Of a DNA stretch of 33,645 bases, positions 15,564 to 24,599 are shown piece after piece. The stretch covers positions 1 through 33,645 of the forward strand of contig JANQJL010000018.1 in assembly GCA_028281675.1 (NCBI GenBank), given 5' to 3'. The position numbers and the translations under genes were made by a program. This DNA is from Simkaniaceae bacterium. GTDB lineage: Bacteria; Chlamydiota; Chlamydiia; Chlamydiales; Simkaniaceae. Numbering within the stretch: the stretch's first letter is position 1; the number at the start of each line of letters is the position of its first letter. A model generated the notes under the pieces. The model did not search any database and was not told the origin of the DNA. It saw nothing but the letters and a program-made list of their open reading frames with translations.

Positions 15564-17486
15564 TCAAGCTAAATTTTCTTGCTCTGTGCGGAAGTGAGTT
15601 TCCCACATCTGGCGGAAATGAGGACAAGTATCAAGGAGCTCCCCTTTGGTTCCCTCGGCAGCTTTTGTCCCATTTTCTAGATAGATAATACGGTCTGCAT
15701 ACTCAATAGTAGAAAGGCGATGGGCGATAAGAATTTGGGTGATTTCTCCATGAAGTTCTTCAATAGCCATTTTAATCTTGTCTTCACTAACGGCATCGAG
15801 TGAGGAGGTCGCTTCATCAAGGATGAGAATAGGAGCACTTTTTACAAGTGCACGGGCGATTGCTAAGCGTTGCTGCTGCCCTCCTGAAAAATTCTTTCCT
15901 GTTTCAGCAAGCATTGTGTCATAACTTTGAGGAAGGTTCTCAATGAATTCATGCGCATGGGCTTTTTTTGCCGCTTTAATGATTTCTTCTGAAGAAAAGG
16001 GTTTTCCATAAGCAATGTTAGCACTAATCGTGTCATAGAAAAGAAAGGGCTTTTGAGGGACAAAGGCAATCTGTTCACGGAGCGATTTTTGGGTATACTC
16101 ATGAACTTCTTTGCCGTCAATCCGAATCGCTCCTTTTTGAATGTCGTAAAGACGGGGAATGAGTTGAACAATCGTTGATTTCCCCACGCCTGTTCCCCCA
16201 ACAAGGGCAACAGTCTCTCCTCTCTTTACTTTGAAACTTAAGTCTTTTAAAATCCATTTATCTTCGTAGCGAAACCAGACATTTTCAAACTCAAGGGCTA
16301 CGTCAAACCCCTTCAAAGCAACAGCACTTGGAAGATCTGTAATCTGTGGCTTCAGGTTGAGCACTTCATACATCCGCTCGGCTGCAACCACCCCTTTTTG
16401 GATGTTGGTATTTTCTTCAGCAAACTTCTTAACGGGTTCATAAAAGAGGTTCAACAGACCAATAAAGACAATTAACTCTGAGATCCGCATCTCAAGGACA
16501 TAGAGCCCTACAATCAGGACTGTTGCTATGCAAAAAGTAGTGATCATATGGAGAATGGGACGGGTCAACAGGTCATACTTTGCCGTCTTGCTTTCGAGCT
16601 TTGCCATTTGAACATTTTGCTCTTGGTATTTCTTAAAGGAAAAGGACTCCATTGAGAAAACCTTTACCGTTTGGATCCCCGATAAAAAGTCAATGAGGAC
16701 TGAGGTGAATTTTTCTTGATTTCTCTGGAGTTGGCGTGTGATCCTTTTGACCTTACGGGTGACAAAAATAACGGGAAGGATGACCATTGGTAGTCCCAAA
16801 AAGATCACCATCGAAAGTTGCCACGACATCCAAAAGCAAGCTGTGAGAGTGGCAAGGATCGTAAAGGGAGCATGAATGTAGTTGATCATAAAGGAATTGA
16901 TTGAAACAGCAATCTGGTTGGCATCTCCAGCTACTCGCGATGAGAGGGTTCCAATATTATATTTTTGGAAAAAGCTCATCTGCTGATGCTGGATATGATC
17001 AAAATATTGCTGCCTAAGGTCACGACTGATCCGAATCGATAAAAGCTGAGTGGCATACCGACTAAAAAAGAGGAAAATCGCCTTTGTTACTGCCACAAGA
17101 AGGAGGAGGGTAATAAAAGCTTTCATATTATGTTCAAAATGGAGGTGACGTTTGATCTGATACATCACCCGCTTCAGGGGGTTGTTCCCTGTTTTTTTGA
17201 TCATATAGCTTTGGACATCATCTTTGGTGATCGCTCCTTCCCCTTCCCGATCAATTTTTTTCCACCTTTCCTGAATGTCTTCAAGAGTGACATGTTCTTT
17301 TTGCCCTCCTGCCTCATCATTAGGTGCAAAAAGAGCAAAGAAATCGGTTCCTGTATCGGCAATCACACCGATGGAGAACATTTCCATCTGACTAGCAACG
17401 GTGAGACCAAGAAGCGTGACAATAGTCACAAAAAATAAATAGAGATGACGACGAACACGAAAGGCGGTTTTTAGAAGTAGTTTCAT
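15564..17486 (-). CDS. msbA: MsbA-type ABC exporter with EF-hand-like loop
   Basis: This is a half-transporter of 640 residues with an N-terminal six-span membrane domain and a C-terminal ATPase. Walker A is GGTGVGKS (430-437), the signature FSGGQ (533-537), Walker B ILILDE (553-558), and an H-loop follows in AHRLS. By family and by position next to accA, as in Chlamydia, it probably flips lipid A-core. Between the first two membrane segments there is an insertion of about 80 residues with an EF-hand-like loop (79-90: D-R-E-G-E-G-A-I-T-K-D-D). That loop faces the periplasm. It starts 33 bases after the accA stop, in the same transcription unit. Confidence 0.88.
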   Translation of the reverse strand: MKLLLKTAFRVRRHLYLFFVTIVTLLGLTVASQMEMFSIGVIADTGTDFFALFAPNDEAGGQKEHVTLEDIQERWKKIDREGEGAITKDDVQSYMIKKTGNNPLKRVMYQIKRHLHFEHNMKAFITLLLLVAVTKAIFLFFSRYATQLLSIRISRDLRQQYFDHIQHQQMSFFQKYNIGTLSSRVAGDANQIAVSINSFMINYIHAPFTILATLTACFWMSWQLSMVIFLGLPMVILPVIFVTRKVKRITRQLQRNQEKFTSVLIDFLSGIQTVKVFSMESFSFKKYQEQNVQMAKLESKTAKYDLLTRPILHMITTFCIATVLIVGLYVLEMRISELIVFIGLLNLFYEPVKKFAEENTNIQKGVVAAERMYEVLNLKPQITDLPSAVALKGFDVALEFENVWFRYEDKWILKDLSFKVKRGETVALVGGTGVGKSTIVQLIPRLYDIQKGAIRIDGKEVHEYTQKSLREQIAFVPQKPFLFYDTISANIAYGKPFSSEEIIKAAKKAHAHEFIENLPQSYDTMLAETGKNFSGGQQQRLAIARALVKSAPILILDEATSSLDAVSEDKIKMAIEELHGEITQILIAHRLSTIEYADRIIYLENGTKAAEGTKGELLDTCPHFRQMWETHFRTEQENLA

Positions 17487-17519
17487 ACCACTGGATTATA
17501 GTGAACTCTTAGATAAATG

Positions 17520-18482
17520 TCACTCTGCAGCGACCGGCTCGATAGTAAAAGCACCGAGTTTGCGGAATTTTTGGTACCGCTTTTCAAGAAGTTCATCAGC
17601 GGGAACTTTGGCAAGTTTTTTTGCCTCTTTGAGAATAAACTTTTTAACCTCTCCATAAACTACTTTAGGATCGTGATGGGCACCCCCTTGCGGCTCAGGG
17701 ATGATTTCATCGATCACACCAAACTCTAGAAGGTCTTCAGATTGCATCTTAAGTGTTTCAGCAGCTTCTTCATTTTTTGATGCGTCCCGCCAAAGGATCG
17801 ATGCGCATCCCTCAGGTGAAATGACCGAATAGTAGGCATGTTCAAGCATTCCTACCACATCACCGACCCCCATTCCAAGGGCTCCACCCGAACATCCTTC
17901 TCCAATAAGGAGAACGACAATAGGTGTTTTTAGATTGGTCATTTCTAAGAGGTTAGTGGCAATCGCAGATCCTTGTCCCCTCTCTTCAGCAGTGAGTCCA
18001 GGATAGGCTCCAGGAGTATCAAGGAATGAAAGAACGGGGAGATTAAACTTTTCTGCAAGTTTCATAACGCGGAGAGCTTTTCGGTACCCTTCTGGATGGG
18101 GCATTCCAAAATTGCGATAGAGACGACTTTCGGTGTCACACCCTTTTTCCTGAGCGATAATGACAAATTTTTGCCCTCCAATCACCCCGAGCCCAGCAAC
18201 AATGGCTCGGTCATCACGGAAAAGGCGATCTCCAAAGATCTCTGTAAAACTCTCACAAATATTTTTGATATAATCGATAGAACGAGGGCGTTCGGGATGG
18301 CGACAGATACCTACTCTTTCCCATGGAGAAAGCTGAGAGTAGACTTGAGTCTTAAGCTGTTCGAGTTTTTTTTCAAGCTTTACAATTTCTTCGTCTGTCC
18401 AAATTCCATTGACTTTGTTTTGCTCTTTGAGTTGAGCAATCGTTTCTTCATGGTCTAAGATTTGTTTTTCATGATCAAGCAT
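17520..18482 (-). CDS. accA: Acetyl-CoA carboxylase carboxyltransferase subunit alpha
   Basis: AccA with AccD transfers CO2 from carboxybiotin to acetyl-CoA, the first step of fatty acid synthesis. The 320-residue protein shows the family N-terminal helical arm and the motif [12 protein letters not shown]. The crotonase-like core has [20 protein letters not shown] and the oxyanion segment [16 protein letters not shown]. Length is typical. AAGGGGATATGG precedes the ATG. It follows the L,D-transpeptidase gene by 10 bases. Confidence 0.96.
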   Translation of the reverse strand: MLDHEKQILDHEETIAQLKEQNKVNGIWTDEEIVKLEKKLEQLKTQVYSQLSPWERVGICRHPERPRSIDYIKNICESFTEIFGDRLFRDDRAIVAGLGVIGGQKFVIIAQEKGCDTESRLYRNFGMPHPEGYRKALRVMKLAEKFNLPVLSFLDTPGAYPGLTAEERGQGSAIATNLLEMTNLKTPIVVLLIGEGCSGGALGMGVGDVVGMLEHAYYSVISPEGCASILWRDASKNEEAAETLKMQSEDLLEFGVIDEIIPEPQGGAHHDPKVVYGEVKKFILKEAKKLAKVPADELLEKRYQKFRKLGAFTIEPVAAE

Positions 18483-18492
18483 CCATATCCCC

Positions 18493-19467
18493 TTACTTTT
18501 CTACTAGCTCTCCAGGAAGATCAGCTTCATGGAAGTCAGTCACAATCTCCACAACTGTCGGTTTAGTAATGACAATGGCGTAAAGTTCTTCAATATCTCC
18601 TTGTATCAATCGAATACAGCCATCGCTCTCATAACTCCCGATTGTCGAAAGATCTTCTTTATATGATTCTGTTTCAAGATCATAGACCCATGGAGCACCA
18701 TGAAACCCATACCCTCGCGGACTATCCCCCTCGCCACTTATCTCTTCAGAGAAAGGGATCCACCTTGTTCCAAAGACACGAACCATCTCCACTTCAGATT
18801 CTTGAAAGTAACCCATCATTCCAGGTTTATAAGTGGCAACTTTATCACCCAGAGAAAACTTTCCTCTAGGAGTTAGAAGCCCCGAGTAAGAATCTTGATC
18901 AAAACGGCCAAGTCCTACCTTGTAAGTCTTAAGAAGATAGCGCTCGTTAGAGCTTAAATCAATTCCATAAAACCACATTTTGCATCTTGAAAGATCAATA
19001 ACGAGATAAAAGTTTACATCTTTCTTTAGGATATTAAACATATCTCCAGGAGAAACTTTCTGAGTGTAGTAGTCTTTTTTTCTATTTAGACTTCGAGCAA
19101 TAAAATGGCGTGATGTCGAGTAATGAGCAGCATAATCTGTGACCCATGCTGAGCGCCCTTGTAGCCATGGCACACGTGCTTTATAGCGGATTGTTTCTAC
19201 GATGGGGAGTTTCTGCTTTCCTGTGGTGAATAAACGCCAAATTTGATCTTCTTCCTGCTCAGCAACTTCATCTTGAACCGGTTTTAAGTACTGTTTTGAT
19301 CGCTCCTCTTGCTCAGCTACGGGAACCTCCTCCTGAACCTCTACAATAGCTACAGCAGGGGCTGGAACATCTACTTTCCCTTCTTTATTTTTTTTTATAA
19401 GAGCAAGTCCTCCAATTACAGTTAAAAGGGATAAAGAACCAATAAAAATTGCTTTAGGAATAGACAT
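18493..19467 (-). CDS. L,D-transpeptidase (YkuD domain), membrane-anchored
   Basis: YkuD enzymes form 3-3 peptidoglycan cross-links or attach proteins to peptidoglycan. The 324-residue protein has one N-terminal membrane segment (about 5-24) and an acidic linker. A region that may bind glycan or help fold the domain follows ([16 protein letters not shown]), then the YkuD domain. Catalytic residues are His256 in GFHGAP and Cys284 in SDGCIRL. Asp replaces the His of the usual SHGC, a position that varies in the family. The second of two ATGs (19467) is chosen because AAGGAGA abuts the first. It is inserted between two genes that adjoin in Chlamydia. Confidence 0.88.
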   Translation of the reverse strand: MSIPKAIFIGSLSLLTVIGGLALIKKNKEGKVDVPAPAVAIVEVQEEVPVAEQEERSKQYLKPVQDEVAEQEEDQIWRLFTTGKQKLPIVETIRYKARVPWLQGRSAWVTDYAAHYSTSRHFIARSLNRKKDYYTQKVSPGDMFNILKKDVNFYLVIDLSRCKMWFYGIDLSSNERYLLKTYKVGLGRFDQDSYSGLLTPRGKFSLGDKVATYKPGMMGYFQESEVEMVRVFGTRWIPFSEEISGEGDSPRGYGFHGAPWVYDLETESYKEDLSTIGSYESDGCIRLIQGDIEELYAIVITKPTVVEIVTDFHEADLPGELVEK

Positions 19468-19533
19468 CATTCTCCTTATATTTGGGGTAAATTATCGAGA
19501 ATTTTTAAATTGTTTGCAAGACATACCAACCTT

Positions 19534-20931
19534 TTAATTCACTGCCCAGCTATAGGGGTAAAGCTTTTTATTGAGTGAAAAAGCAAGTAAAAAACCTGCT
19601 GACCAAAAATGTTTCTTACCAGCAAGAGGAATCAACTTCATTTCTCCATCAAATTGAGGAATAATTTCAATACTTTCTCCCCCTTTTTCAAATAATACGT
19701 TATGACTCTTACCAAAATATCTATTGAGAGTTCCTGGATGAAACTCCTCTTTTTCAACAATTCCTTTGTCAGCAGAGACAAAAAAGACAAAATATAGGGG
19801 GGTGGACTCGTTATGGTGACTCTGCCGCACCATTAAATCAATTTTTTCCTTTTCAGCTTTTAGGTTGAAAAAGAGCCACTGCTCGCTAGAAATCACTCGG
19901 GTCCACCCTTCTATTTCCCCTTTGTCATTTTCAGATTCAATCTTTAAGTCTTTAAATCCTTCTTGACTACCATTTGAGGCGCGGGAAATTCCATAATAGT
20001 TGGAATCAGCAAGTGGAGCGTAATGAGGTCCCATTGAAACGATCTGCACCCCCTTTTTGTGAATAGAGCCCATCCCAGTATTGAAACCTAAAGCAGAAAC
20101 AACAAGACTCATATCCTCATATTCGTAACGAAAGAAACCTAGACTCCGATCAATATCGAAATGACTCACCTTCTGCTGAATAGTTGGAAAAGAGAGTTTT
20201 TCAAAGGCACACCTAAAAAGAGAAATAAATGGATCTACATCCTTTAACTTTGAAAGAGTTTTTACAGCAATTTCCAGTCTTGAGCTATGTAAAAAGTGGG
20301 TGGTTATTTTAAAAAAGAGGGCAAGCGTCTCTTCTAAAACTTCTAGATGATAATCGGCCTCTTTAATCCATATCCCTTGAAATAACTCCCCATTATGATC
20401 ACAAAGAGAAAGGCAAAACTCAGCACTCTTTACCCCTTTTTGAAGAAGTTCTTCATCTTCCCAAATAGATCCTAGGTAAAGTGCAATCAACCCCATGTGT
20501 GCATTTTGCATAGGATGGGGAATAGGCCCTTGCAGCATTGCCCCTTTTTCCAGCTGTTTAAACTCTAATTCCGGCTCTTTTTCTTCAAACAAGTAAGATG
20601 CTAGAGCTTCATATCCCTTTTGCAACTCAAAACAGTTTCCAAAACCCTCTCTCTTCCCTTTTTTGATCAGAGCAACGAGTTTCTCATCGAGCTTTTCATC
20701 TTTAGTTTCACAAAGTTTTCTAAGGAGTAGGATTGAGAGAACAGATCGATAGTATTCAATCAATTCTTGAAGTGTGTTAATGGGCATTCTGCAACATTTT
20801 TCCGCAGCAGAAAATAGAAGGATCTCGTCCCCTTCTTTCCCAGTAAGAAAAGCATCAACTGCTTTAATTAGTGGGTCATCACCACGAATTTCTTCCTGGC
20901 GAGCCTTAAAAAAAGTGACGAGACCGCTCAT
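19534..20931 (-). CDS. Conserved chlamydial protein, CT266-like by position, function unknown
   Basis: This is a protein of 465 residues with no signal peptide. The first 250 residues are helical with paired-helix character (LLQKGVKSAEFCLSLCDHNG). The second half is beta-rich and ends in KKLYPYSWAVN. This alpha-barrel plus beta-sandwich order recalls polysaccharide lyases of the heparinase II/III type, but I see no catalytic motif I can name. Its place between the HU/IHF gene and accA matches, from memory, the C. trachomatis gene CT266. The ATG at 20931 has GGGAAG upstream. A TTG five codons earlier is the other candidate. Confidence 0.75.
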   Translation of the reverse strand: MSGLVTFFKARQEEIRGDDPLIKAVDAFLTGKEGDEILLFSAAEKCCRMPINTLQELIEYYRSVLSILLLRKLCETKDEKLDEKLVALIKKGKREGFGNCFELQKGYEALASYLFEEKEPELEFKQLEKGAMLQGPIPHPMQNAHMGLIALYLGSIWEDEELLQKGVKSAEFCLSLCDHNGELFQGIWIKEADYHLEVLEETLALFFKITTHFLHSSRLEIAVKTLSKLKDVDPFISLFRCAFEKLSFPTIQQKVSHFDIDRSLGFFRYEYEDMSLVVSALGFNTGMGSIHKKGVQIVSMGPHYAPLADSNYYGISRASNGSQEGFKDLKIESENDKGEIEGWTRVISSEQWLFFNLKAEKEKIDLMVRQSHHNESTPLYFVFFVSADKGIVEKEEFHPGTLNRYFGKSHNVLFEKGGESIEIIPQFDGEMKLIPLAGKKHFWSAGFLLAFSLNKKLYPYSWAVN

Positions 20932-21006
20932 AATCTTCCCATCCAAAAAAGGGATGCTTCGGAGGGGCGCAAAAATGGCTTAAACGCTTCTGCACACCTC
21001 TTTATT

Positions 21007-21318
21007 TTATAAAGCAGCCCCTTGGCTTTCTTCAGTTTCTATCACATTTTTCATCTTCTTTCCAGGAGTGAATTTCACTGCCCGTCTTTCTGGGATGATG
21101 ATAGGTACTGAAGCATTTTTTGGGTTTCTACCAATTTTTTGTTTTCTTTTGACGACTTCGAAGACACCAAAATCACGAAATTCTAATCGATCTCCATCTG
21201 AGAGATACTCCGTCATACAATCTAAAAAAGATTGAACAACTAAACGGACTTCATTGGGATGTAGACCGCGCCGACGGGAAATTTCACTGATCAGCTTCTT
21301 TTTTGTAATCGTTGCCAT
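21007..21318 (-). CDS. HU/IHF-family DNA-binding protein
   Basis: This small nucleoid protein binds and bends DNA as a dimer. It has 103 residues: helical N-terminus ITKKKLISEISRRRGL, core GDRLEFRDFGVFEVVKRK, and the arm with GRNPKN followed by PERRAVKFTPGKKMK. The GRNP motif and the Phe-rich core are diagnostic of the family. HU and IHF cannot be separated by eye, and the Chlamydia counterpart is called IHF/HimD. The ATG at 21318 has AAGGAG 9 bases upstream. A start nine codons earlier would cover that site. It probably heads the minus-strand operon that runs to msbA. Confidence 0.92.
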   Translation of the reverse strand: MATITKKKLISEISRRRGLHPNEVRLVVQSFLDCMTEYLSDGDRLEFRDFGVFEVVKRKQKIGRNPKNASVPIIIPERRAVKFTPGKKMKNVIETEESQGAAL

Positions 21319-21347
21319 ATCACCCTGCTCCTTAAATTTTAACAAAA

Positions 21348-21359
21348 GAGATTAATCTC
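21348..21359. promoter_or_regulatory. 12-bp perfect palindrome upstream of the HU/IHF gene
   Basis: GAGATTAATCTC reads the same on both strands and lies about 30 bases before the HU/IHF start. It could be an operator or part of an mRNA leader hairpin. No regulator is recognised for it. Confidence 0.3.
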
Positions 21360-21448
21360 CTCTTCTCATGTCTTGTTGTTTTCTTTCAACGAAAAAGATC
21401 AAGAAAAGATTTCGATTCCTTAGCTGCATTGTTCTATCTTACTAATTT

Positions 21449-22735
21449 TCAAGCAAGTTCTTTTTCAATTTTTATGAGAATTTTCTTTTTTTTACCTGCA
21501 CCAAAAAGAAGATATTTTCCACCAATGATATGCTTAGATTGGATTAAAAATGACTGATCATCAATCTTTTCGTTATTAAGATAAGCGCCGCCATTTTTAA
21601 TGATTCGGCTTCCTTCACTTTTACTTGTAAGTAGACCTGACTTCGCGGCGATATCTGGATAAGTTTGGTCCACTACATCCCCCTTTTTCATCAATATATG
21701 AGGCATATCTTTTGCAATTTCTTCTAAAACCTCAGGGTCAAGACTTGCCTTAGAGCCAGGTGCTACGGCTTCCGTTACTTTAAGGGCAATTTGGAGTCCT
21801 TCTTCTCTATGAACAAAACGGGTCACCTCTTCCGCGAGCCGTCTTTGAGCTTCATTAGGGGTAAAGTTTCCAGATTGAATGGCTTTTTCAAATGTTTCAA
21901 TCTCTTCAAGCTCCATAAAAGTGAGCATCCGCATGAGCTTTATAACATCTTCATCGCTCACGCGAACCAAATATTGATAAAACTGATAAGGGGATGTTTT
22001 TTCAGGATCAAGCCAAATGGCTCCCTCTTCACTTTTTCCAAATTTTGCCCCATCGCTCCGAGTTAATAAAGGAAAGGTCATCCCATAAATCGTTTTTCCT
22101 GAAAGTTTCCGGGTCAGTTCCATTCCAGCAGTGATATTCCCCCATTGATCGCTCCCTCCTATTTGCAAAATAACCCCCTCCTTTTCCGAGAGGTGGTAAA
22201 AATCATACCCTTGCAAAACTTGATAAGAAAACTCGGTAAAGCTCATCCCTTCTTCTGATTGAAAACGACTTCTGACACTATCCTTCCCAAGCATCGGCCC
22301 TACGCGAAAATGCTTTCCTACATCACGCAAGAAAGCAACCAAACCATAATGAGTGAGCCAATCATCATTATTTAAAAGTGTGGGGTTTTCCAAGCAGCGG
22401 TTAAATTGTTTCCGAATTCCTTCAACATTCTTTTGAAGGACTTCGTGGGTAAGAAGGGGGCGTTCTGTACTTTTCCCCGATGGATCACCAATTTTTCCTG
22501 TTGCTCCTCCGATTAGAACAACTGGGGTATGACCAAATTTCTCCAGCCATCTGAGGGCCATAATCCCAACCAAATTTCCTAAATGAAGACTGTCAGCTGT
22601 AGGGTCAAATCCTATGTAGGCCTTAAGAGGTTTATTGGCACGCTCCTTGAGCTTGTCGCTCGTGATATTGTCGATGAAGCCCCGTTTTTCTAGAGAATCT
22701 ATAACATTGTTCATGGGGATGAGTCTATCCCGCAT
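21449..22735 (-). CDS. tyrS: Tyrosyl-tRNA synthetase
   Basis: TyrS charges tRNA-Tyr with tyrosine. The 428-residue class I synthetase has YIGFDPTADSLHLGN, where HLGN takes the place of HIGH. The ATP/tyrosine site VLIGGATGKIGDPSGK and the KMSKS-like loop KFGKS follow. A C-terminal S4 RNA-binding domain (about 345-425) contains SRIIKNGGAYLNNEKI. Length matches bacterial TyrS of the TyrRS-S type. Two ATGs seven codons apart are possible and neither has a clear ribosome site, so I kept the longer form. It starts 12 bases after the stop of the small gene upstream. Confidence 0.96.
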   Translation of the reverse strand: MRDRLIPMNNVIDSLEKRGFIDNITSDKLKERANKPLKAYIGFDPTADSLHLGNLVGIMALRWLEKFGHTPVVLIGGATGKIGDPSGKSTERPLLTHEVLQKNVEGIRKQFNRCLENPTLLNNDDWLTHYGLVAFLRDVGKHFRVGPMLGKDSVRSRFQSEEGMSFTEFSYQVLQGYDFYHLSEKEGVILQIGGSDQWGNITAGMELTRKLSGKTIYGMTFPLLTRSDGAKFGKSEEGAIWLDPEKTSPYQFYQYLVRVSDEDVIKLMRMLTFMELEEIETFEKAIQSGNFTPNEAQRRLAEEVTRFVHREEGLQIALKVTEAVAPGSKASLDPEVLEEIAKDMPHILMKKGDVVDQTYPDIAAKSGLLTSKSEGSRIIKNGGAYLNNEKIDDQSFLIQSKHIIGGKYLLFGAGKKKKILIKIEKELA

Positions 22736-22747
22736 AAGGGTTTTAGC

Positions 22748-23023
22748 TCAAGAACTAAGACTTTTTAATTTCTCAACGACAGCACTCACCTTTTGGCTGA
22801 GATCGGCAGTATTTTGATTTTCATCAAAAAGAGAGATCGATTTTGATCGAAGAGCAATCCGCTCGCGAGCATGACGGGCGATCCAACGGTGGATTTCAGA
22901 TGACTTTCTTTTGAGAGCTTGGGGGGTAATCCCCTGGTCCATTTCTTCTAAACGTTTCCGAAGTTTTTCTCTCGTTTTCTTTGTCTTTTCGCTCTCTTCT
23001 GCGAGTCCTTTACCTTGCGACAT
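22748..23023 (-). CDS. Small charged helical protein, function unknown
   Basis: The 91-residue protein is rich in Lys, Glu and Arg and looks wholly helical. Two possible coiled-coil stretches are LAEESEKTKKTREKLRKRLE and DLSQKVSAVVEKLKSLSS. It has no signal peptide or membrane segment. I do not recognise it. It sits 12 bases upstream of tyrS on the same strand and is divergent from rpiA, so it is likely co-transcribed with tyrS. The conserved-looking middle (QALKRKSSEIHRWIARHARE) supports a real gene rather than a chance frame. Confidence 0.65.
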   Translation of the reverse strand: MSQGKGLAEESEKTKKTREKLRKRLEEMDQGITPQALKRKSSEIHRWIARHARERIALRSKSISLFDENQNTADLSQKVSAVVEKLKSLSS

Positions 23024-23134
23024 CAGAGTCTCACTTTTTTATCGTTACCCATTCGACCAGGATGGCATAATACTAAACAAAAGAAAAGTATAAAAACCTT
23101 GCTCTCAATCGCCGCTTTAGAGAAGATTAATTTT

Positions 23135-23812
23135 ATGAGTGATGAAATGAAAAAAGCAGCGGGATATGCCGCTGCAGAGCTAATCGAAAATGAAATGCTT
23201 GTTGGACTGGGAACTGGTTCAACAGTTTTCCATTTTATTAACCGCTTAATCGAAAGAACCAAGGAAGGTCTTTCCATTCAGGCTGTTTCAAGCTCTTTGA
23301 ATTCTGAAAATCAGGCAAAAAAGGGAGGAATCCCATTCGCCGATATCAATACGATTACTTCTATTGACATTACGGTTGATGGTGCTGATGAGATCGATGG
23401 AGAAAAGCGGATGATCAAAGGGGGAGGAGGCGCTCTTTTAAGGGAAAAGATCCTCGCTAACACGAGCCGCGAAATGATTGTCATCGTTGATGAAAGTAAG
23501 GTTGTTGAAAAACTTGGCAAACACCCTCTGCCTCTCGAAATCCTCCCTTTTGCAAGAGAGGCTATCATCGATAAAATTAAGAAGTTCGGGTTCCATGGTA
23601 CTCTCCGTGAGCATCATAAGGATGGGCCCTACGTCACCGATAATGGAAATATGATCTATGACATTCATTTTGAATCACTTCGCGATGATCCTGAAAAAGA
23701 TCATGAAAAACTTCTTCGGATCCCAGGTGTCTTAGAGACAGGGTTTTTCTTGAGCCATGCCGGCCGTGTTTTCATTGGAAAGGGGGATGGGACGGTTGAT
23801 CACTGGTCCTAA
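23135..23812 (+). CDS. rpiA: Ribose-5-phosphate isomerase A
   Basis: RpiA interconverts ribose 5-phosphate and ribulose 5-phosphate in the pentose phosphate pathway. The 225-residue protein has the phosphate-binding segment VGLGTGSTV, the catalytic region DITVDGADEID, and KGGGGALLREKI with the active-site Lys. The ATG at 23135 is chosen because the family begins with MSDEMKKAAGYAAAELI and GAGAAG precedes it. The open frame extends further upstream into the promoter region without family similarity. Length is then normal. The bifunctional-nuclease gene follows 36 bases on. Confidence 0.95.
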   Translation: MSDEMKKAAGYAAAELIENEMLVGLGTGSTVFHFINRLIERTKEGLSIQAVSSSLNSENQAKKGGIPFADINTITSIDITVDGADEIDGEKRMIKGGGGALLREKILANTSREMIVIVDESKVVEKLGKHPLPLEILPFAREAIIDKIKKFGFHGTLREHHKDGPYVTDNGNMIYDIHFESLRDDPEKDHEKLLRIPGVLETGFFLSHAGRVFIGKGDGTVDHWS

Positions 23813-23848
23813 TTTTTATATAATAAGGAAAAGGATCCAGGGGGAAAA

Positions 23849-24262
23849 ATGGACTTTGAACTTATTCCCATACAGTTCAACAAGATCATGCAATCTCAAA
23901 ACTATACCGTCTTCATTTTAGGGACAAAGGAAAAGCAATTTGCGATTTATACCTCTCCTCACGTAGGGCATAACCTTCAAATGCACCTTGCTGACCAAGT
24001 CAAACCTCGTCCTTATACCTATGACCTCATAAATTCTGTGTTCAGTGGTCTGAATATCAGAATCTTGCAAGTAGTTATTACCGATGTCCAAGACACCCTC
24101 TACTTTGCCCACCTTTTTGTTGAGCAGGAAACCGATGGGTTGTGGAATATCCTTGAGATCGATGCCCGCCCTAGCGACTGCTTAACCCTTGCTCTTGAAA
24201 ATGATATCCCTATTTACTGTACGAAAGAGGTCTTCGATAAAACCGTTTCGATTGAAGAGTAA
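23849..24262 (+). CDS. Bifunctional nuclease (BFN/DUF151) family protein
   Basis: This is a 137-residue one-domain protein. The family signature is seen in LEIDARPSDCLTLALENDIP, and the preceding strand LYFAHLFVE is also typical. Plant and bacterial members have been reported to have RNase and DNase activity, but the role in chlamydiae is unknown. GGGGGAAAA precedes the ATG. It probably shares a message with rpiA, and ends two bases before the stop of the convergent HPr gene. Confidence 0.85.
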   Translation: MDFELIPIQFNKIMQSQNYTVFILGTKEKQFAIYTSPHVGHNLQMHLADQVKPRPYTYDLINSVFSGLNIRILQVVITDVQDTLYFAHLFVEQETDGLWNILEIDARPSDCLTLALENDIPIYCTKEVFDKTVSIEE

Positions 24263-24264
24263 TC

Positions 24265-24549
24265 TTAGTAGCGAATATTAAACTTATTGCGAGCAAGGCT
24301 AATGATCGCAGTAATAGCCTCTTCAGCATCACTCCCCTCAGCTTCAATCTCGATTTTTGCACCACGTGTAGCTGCAAGCATGAGAATTCCAAGGAGAGAC
24401 TTGGCATTGACATTGAGTCCTTGGTAAATCAGAAAAATTTGTGACTTGTAAACTTGTGCACATTTGACAAGTTCAGTCGCTGGGCGTGTGTGAAGCCCTT
24501 TATCATTGAGGACGACAAAAGATTTTTTTAATTTATTATTCGTTTCCAT
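24265..24549 (-). CDS. ptsH: Phosphocarrier protein HPr
   Basis: HPr carries phosphate from Enzyme I in the phosphotransferase system. The 94-residue protein has the active-site His20 in GLHTRPATEL and the regulatory Ser51 in NAKSLLGI, the position phosphorylated by HPr kinase in many bacteria. Length is normal with a short N-terminal extension. No Enzyme I gene is in the window. In chlamydiae, which have an incomplete PTS, HPr is usually assigned a regulatory role, and that is inference here. Confidence 0.94.
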   Translation of the reverse strand: METNNKLKKSFVVLNDKGLHTRPATELVKCAQVYKSQIFLIYQGLNVNAKSLLGILMLAATRGAKIEIEAEGSDAEEAITAIISLARNKFNIRY

Positions 24550-24599
24550 ACACCACTTACGGGAATAAACCTTAACTATTGGATACCTCTCTTCCTATT

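Noticed and set aside
23015-23134. N-terminal extension of RpiA
   Set aside because: It overlaps the divergent gene start and has no family similarity.
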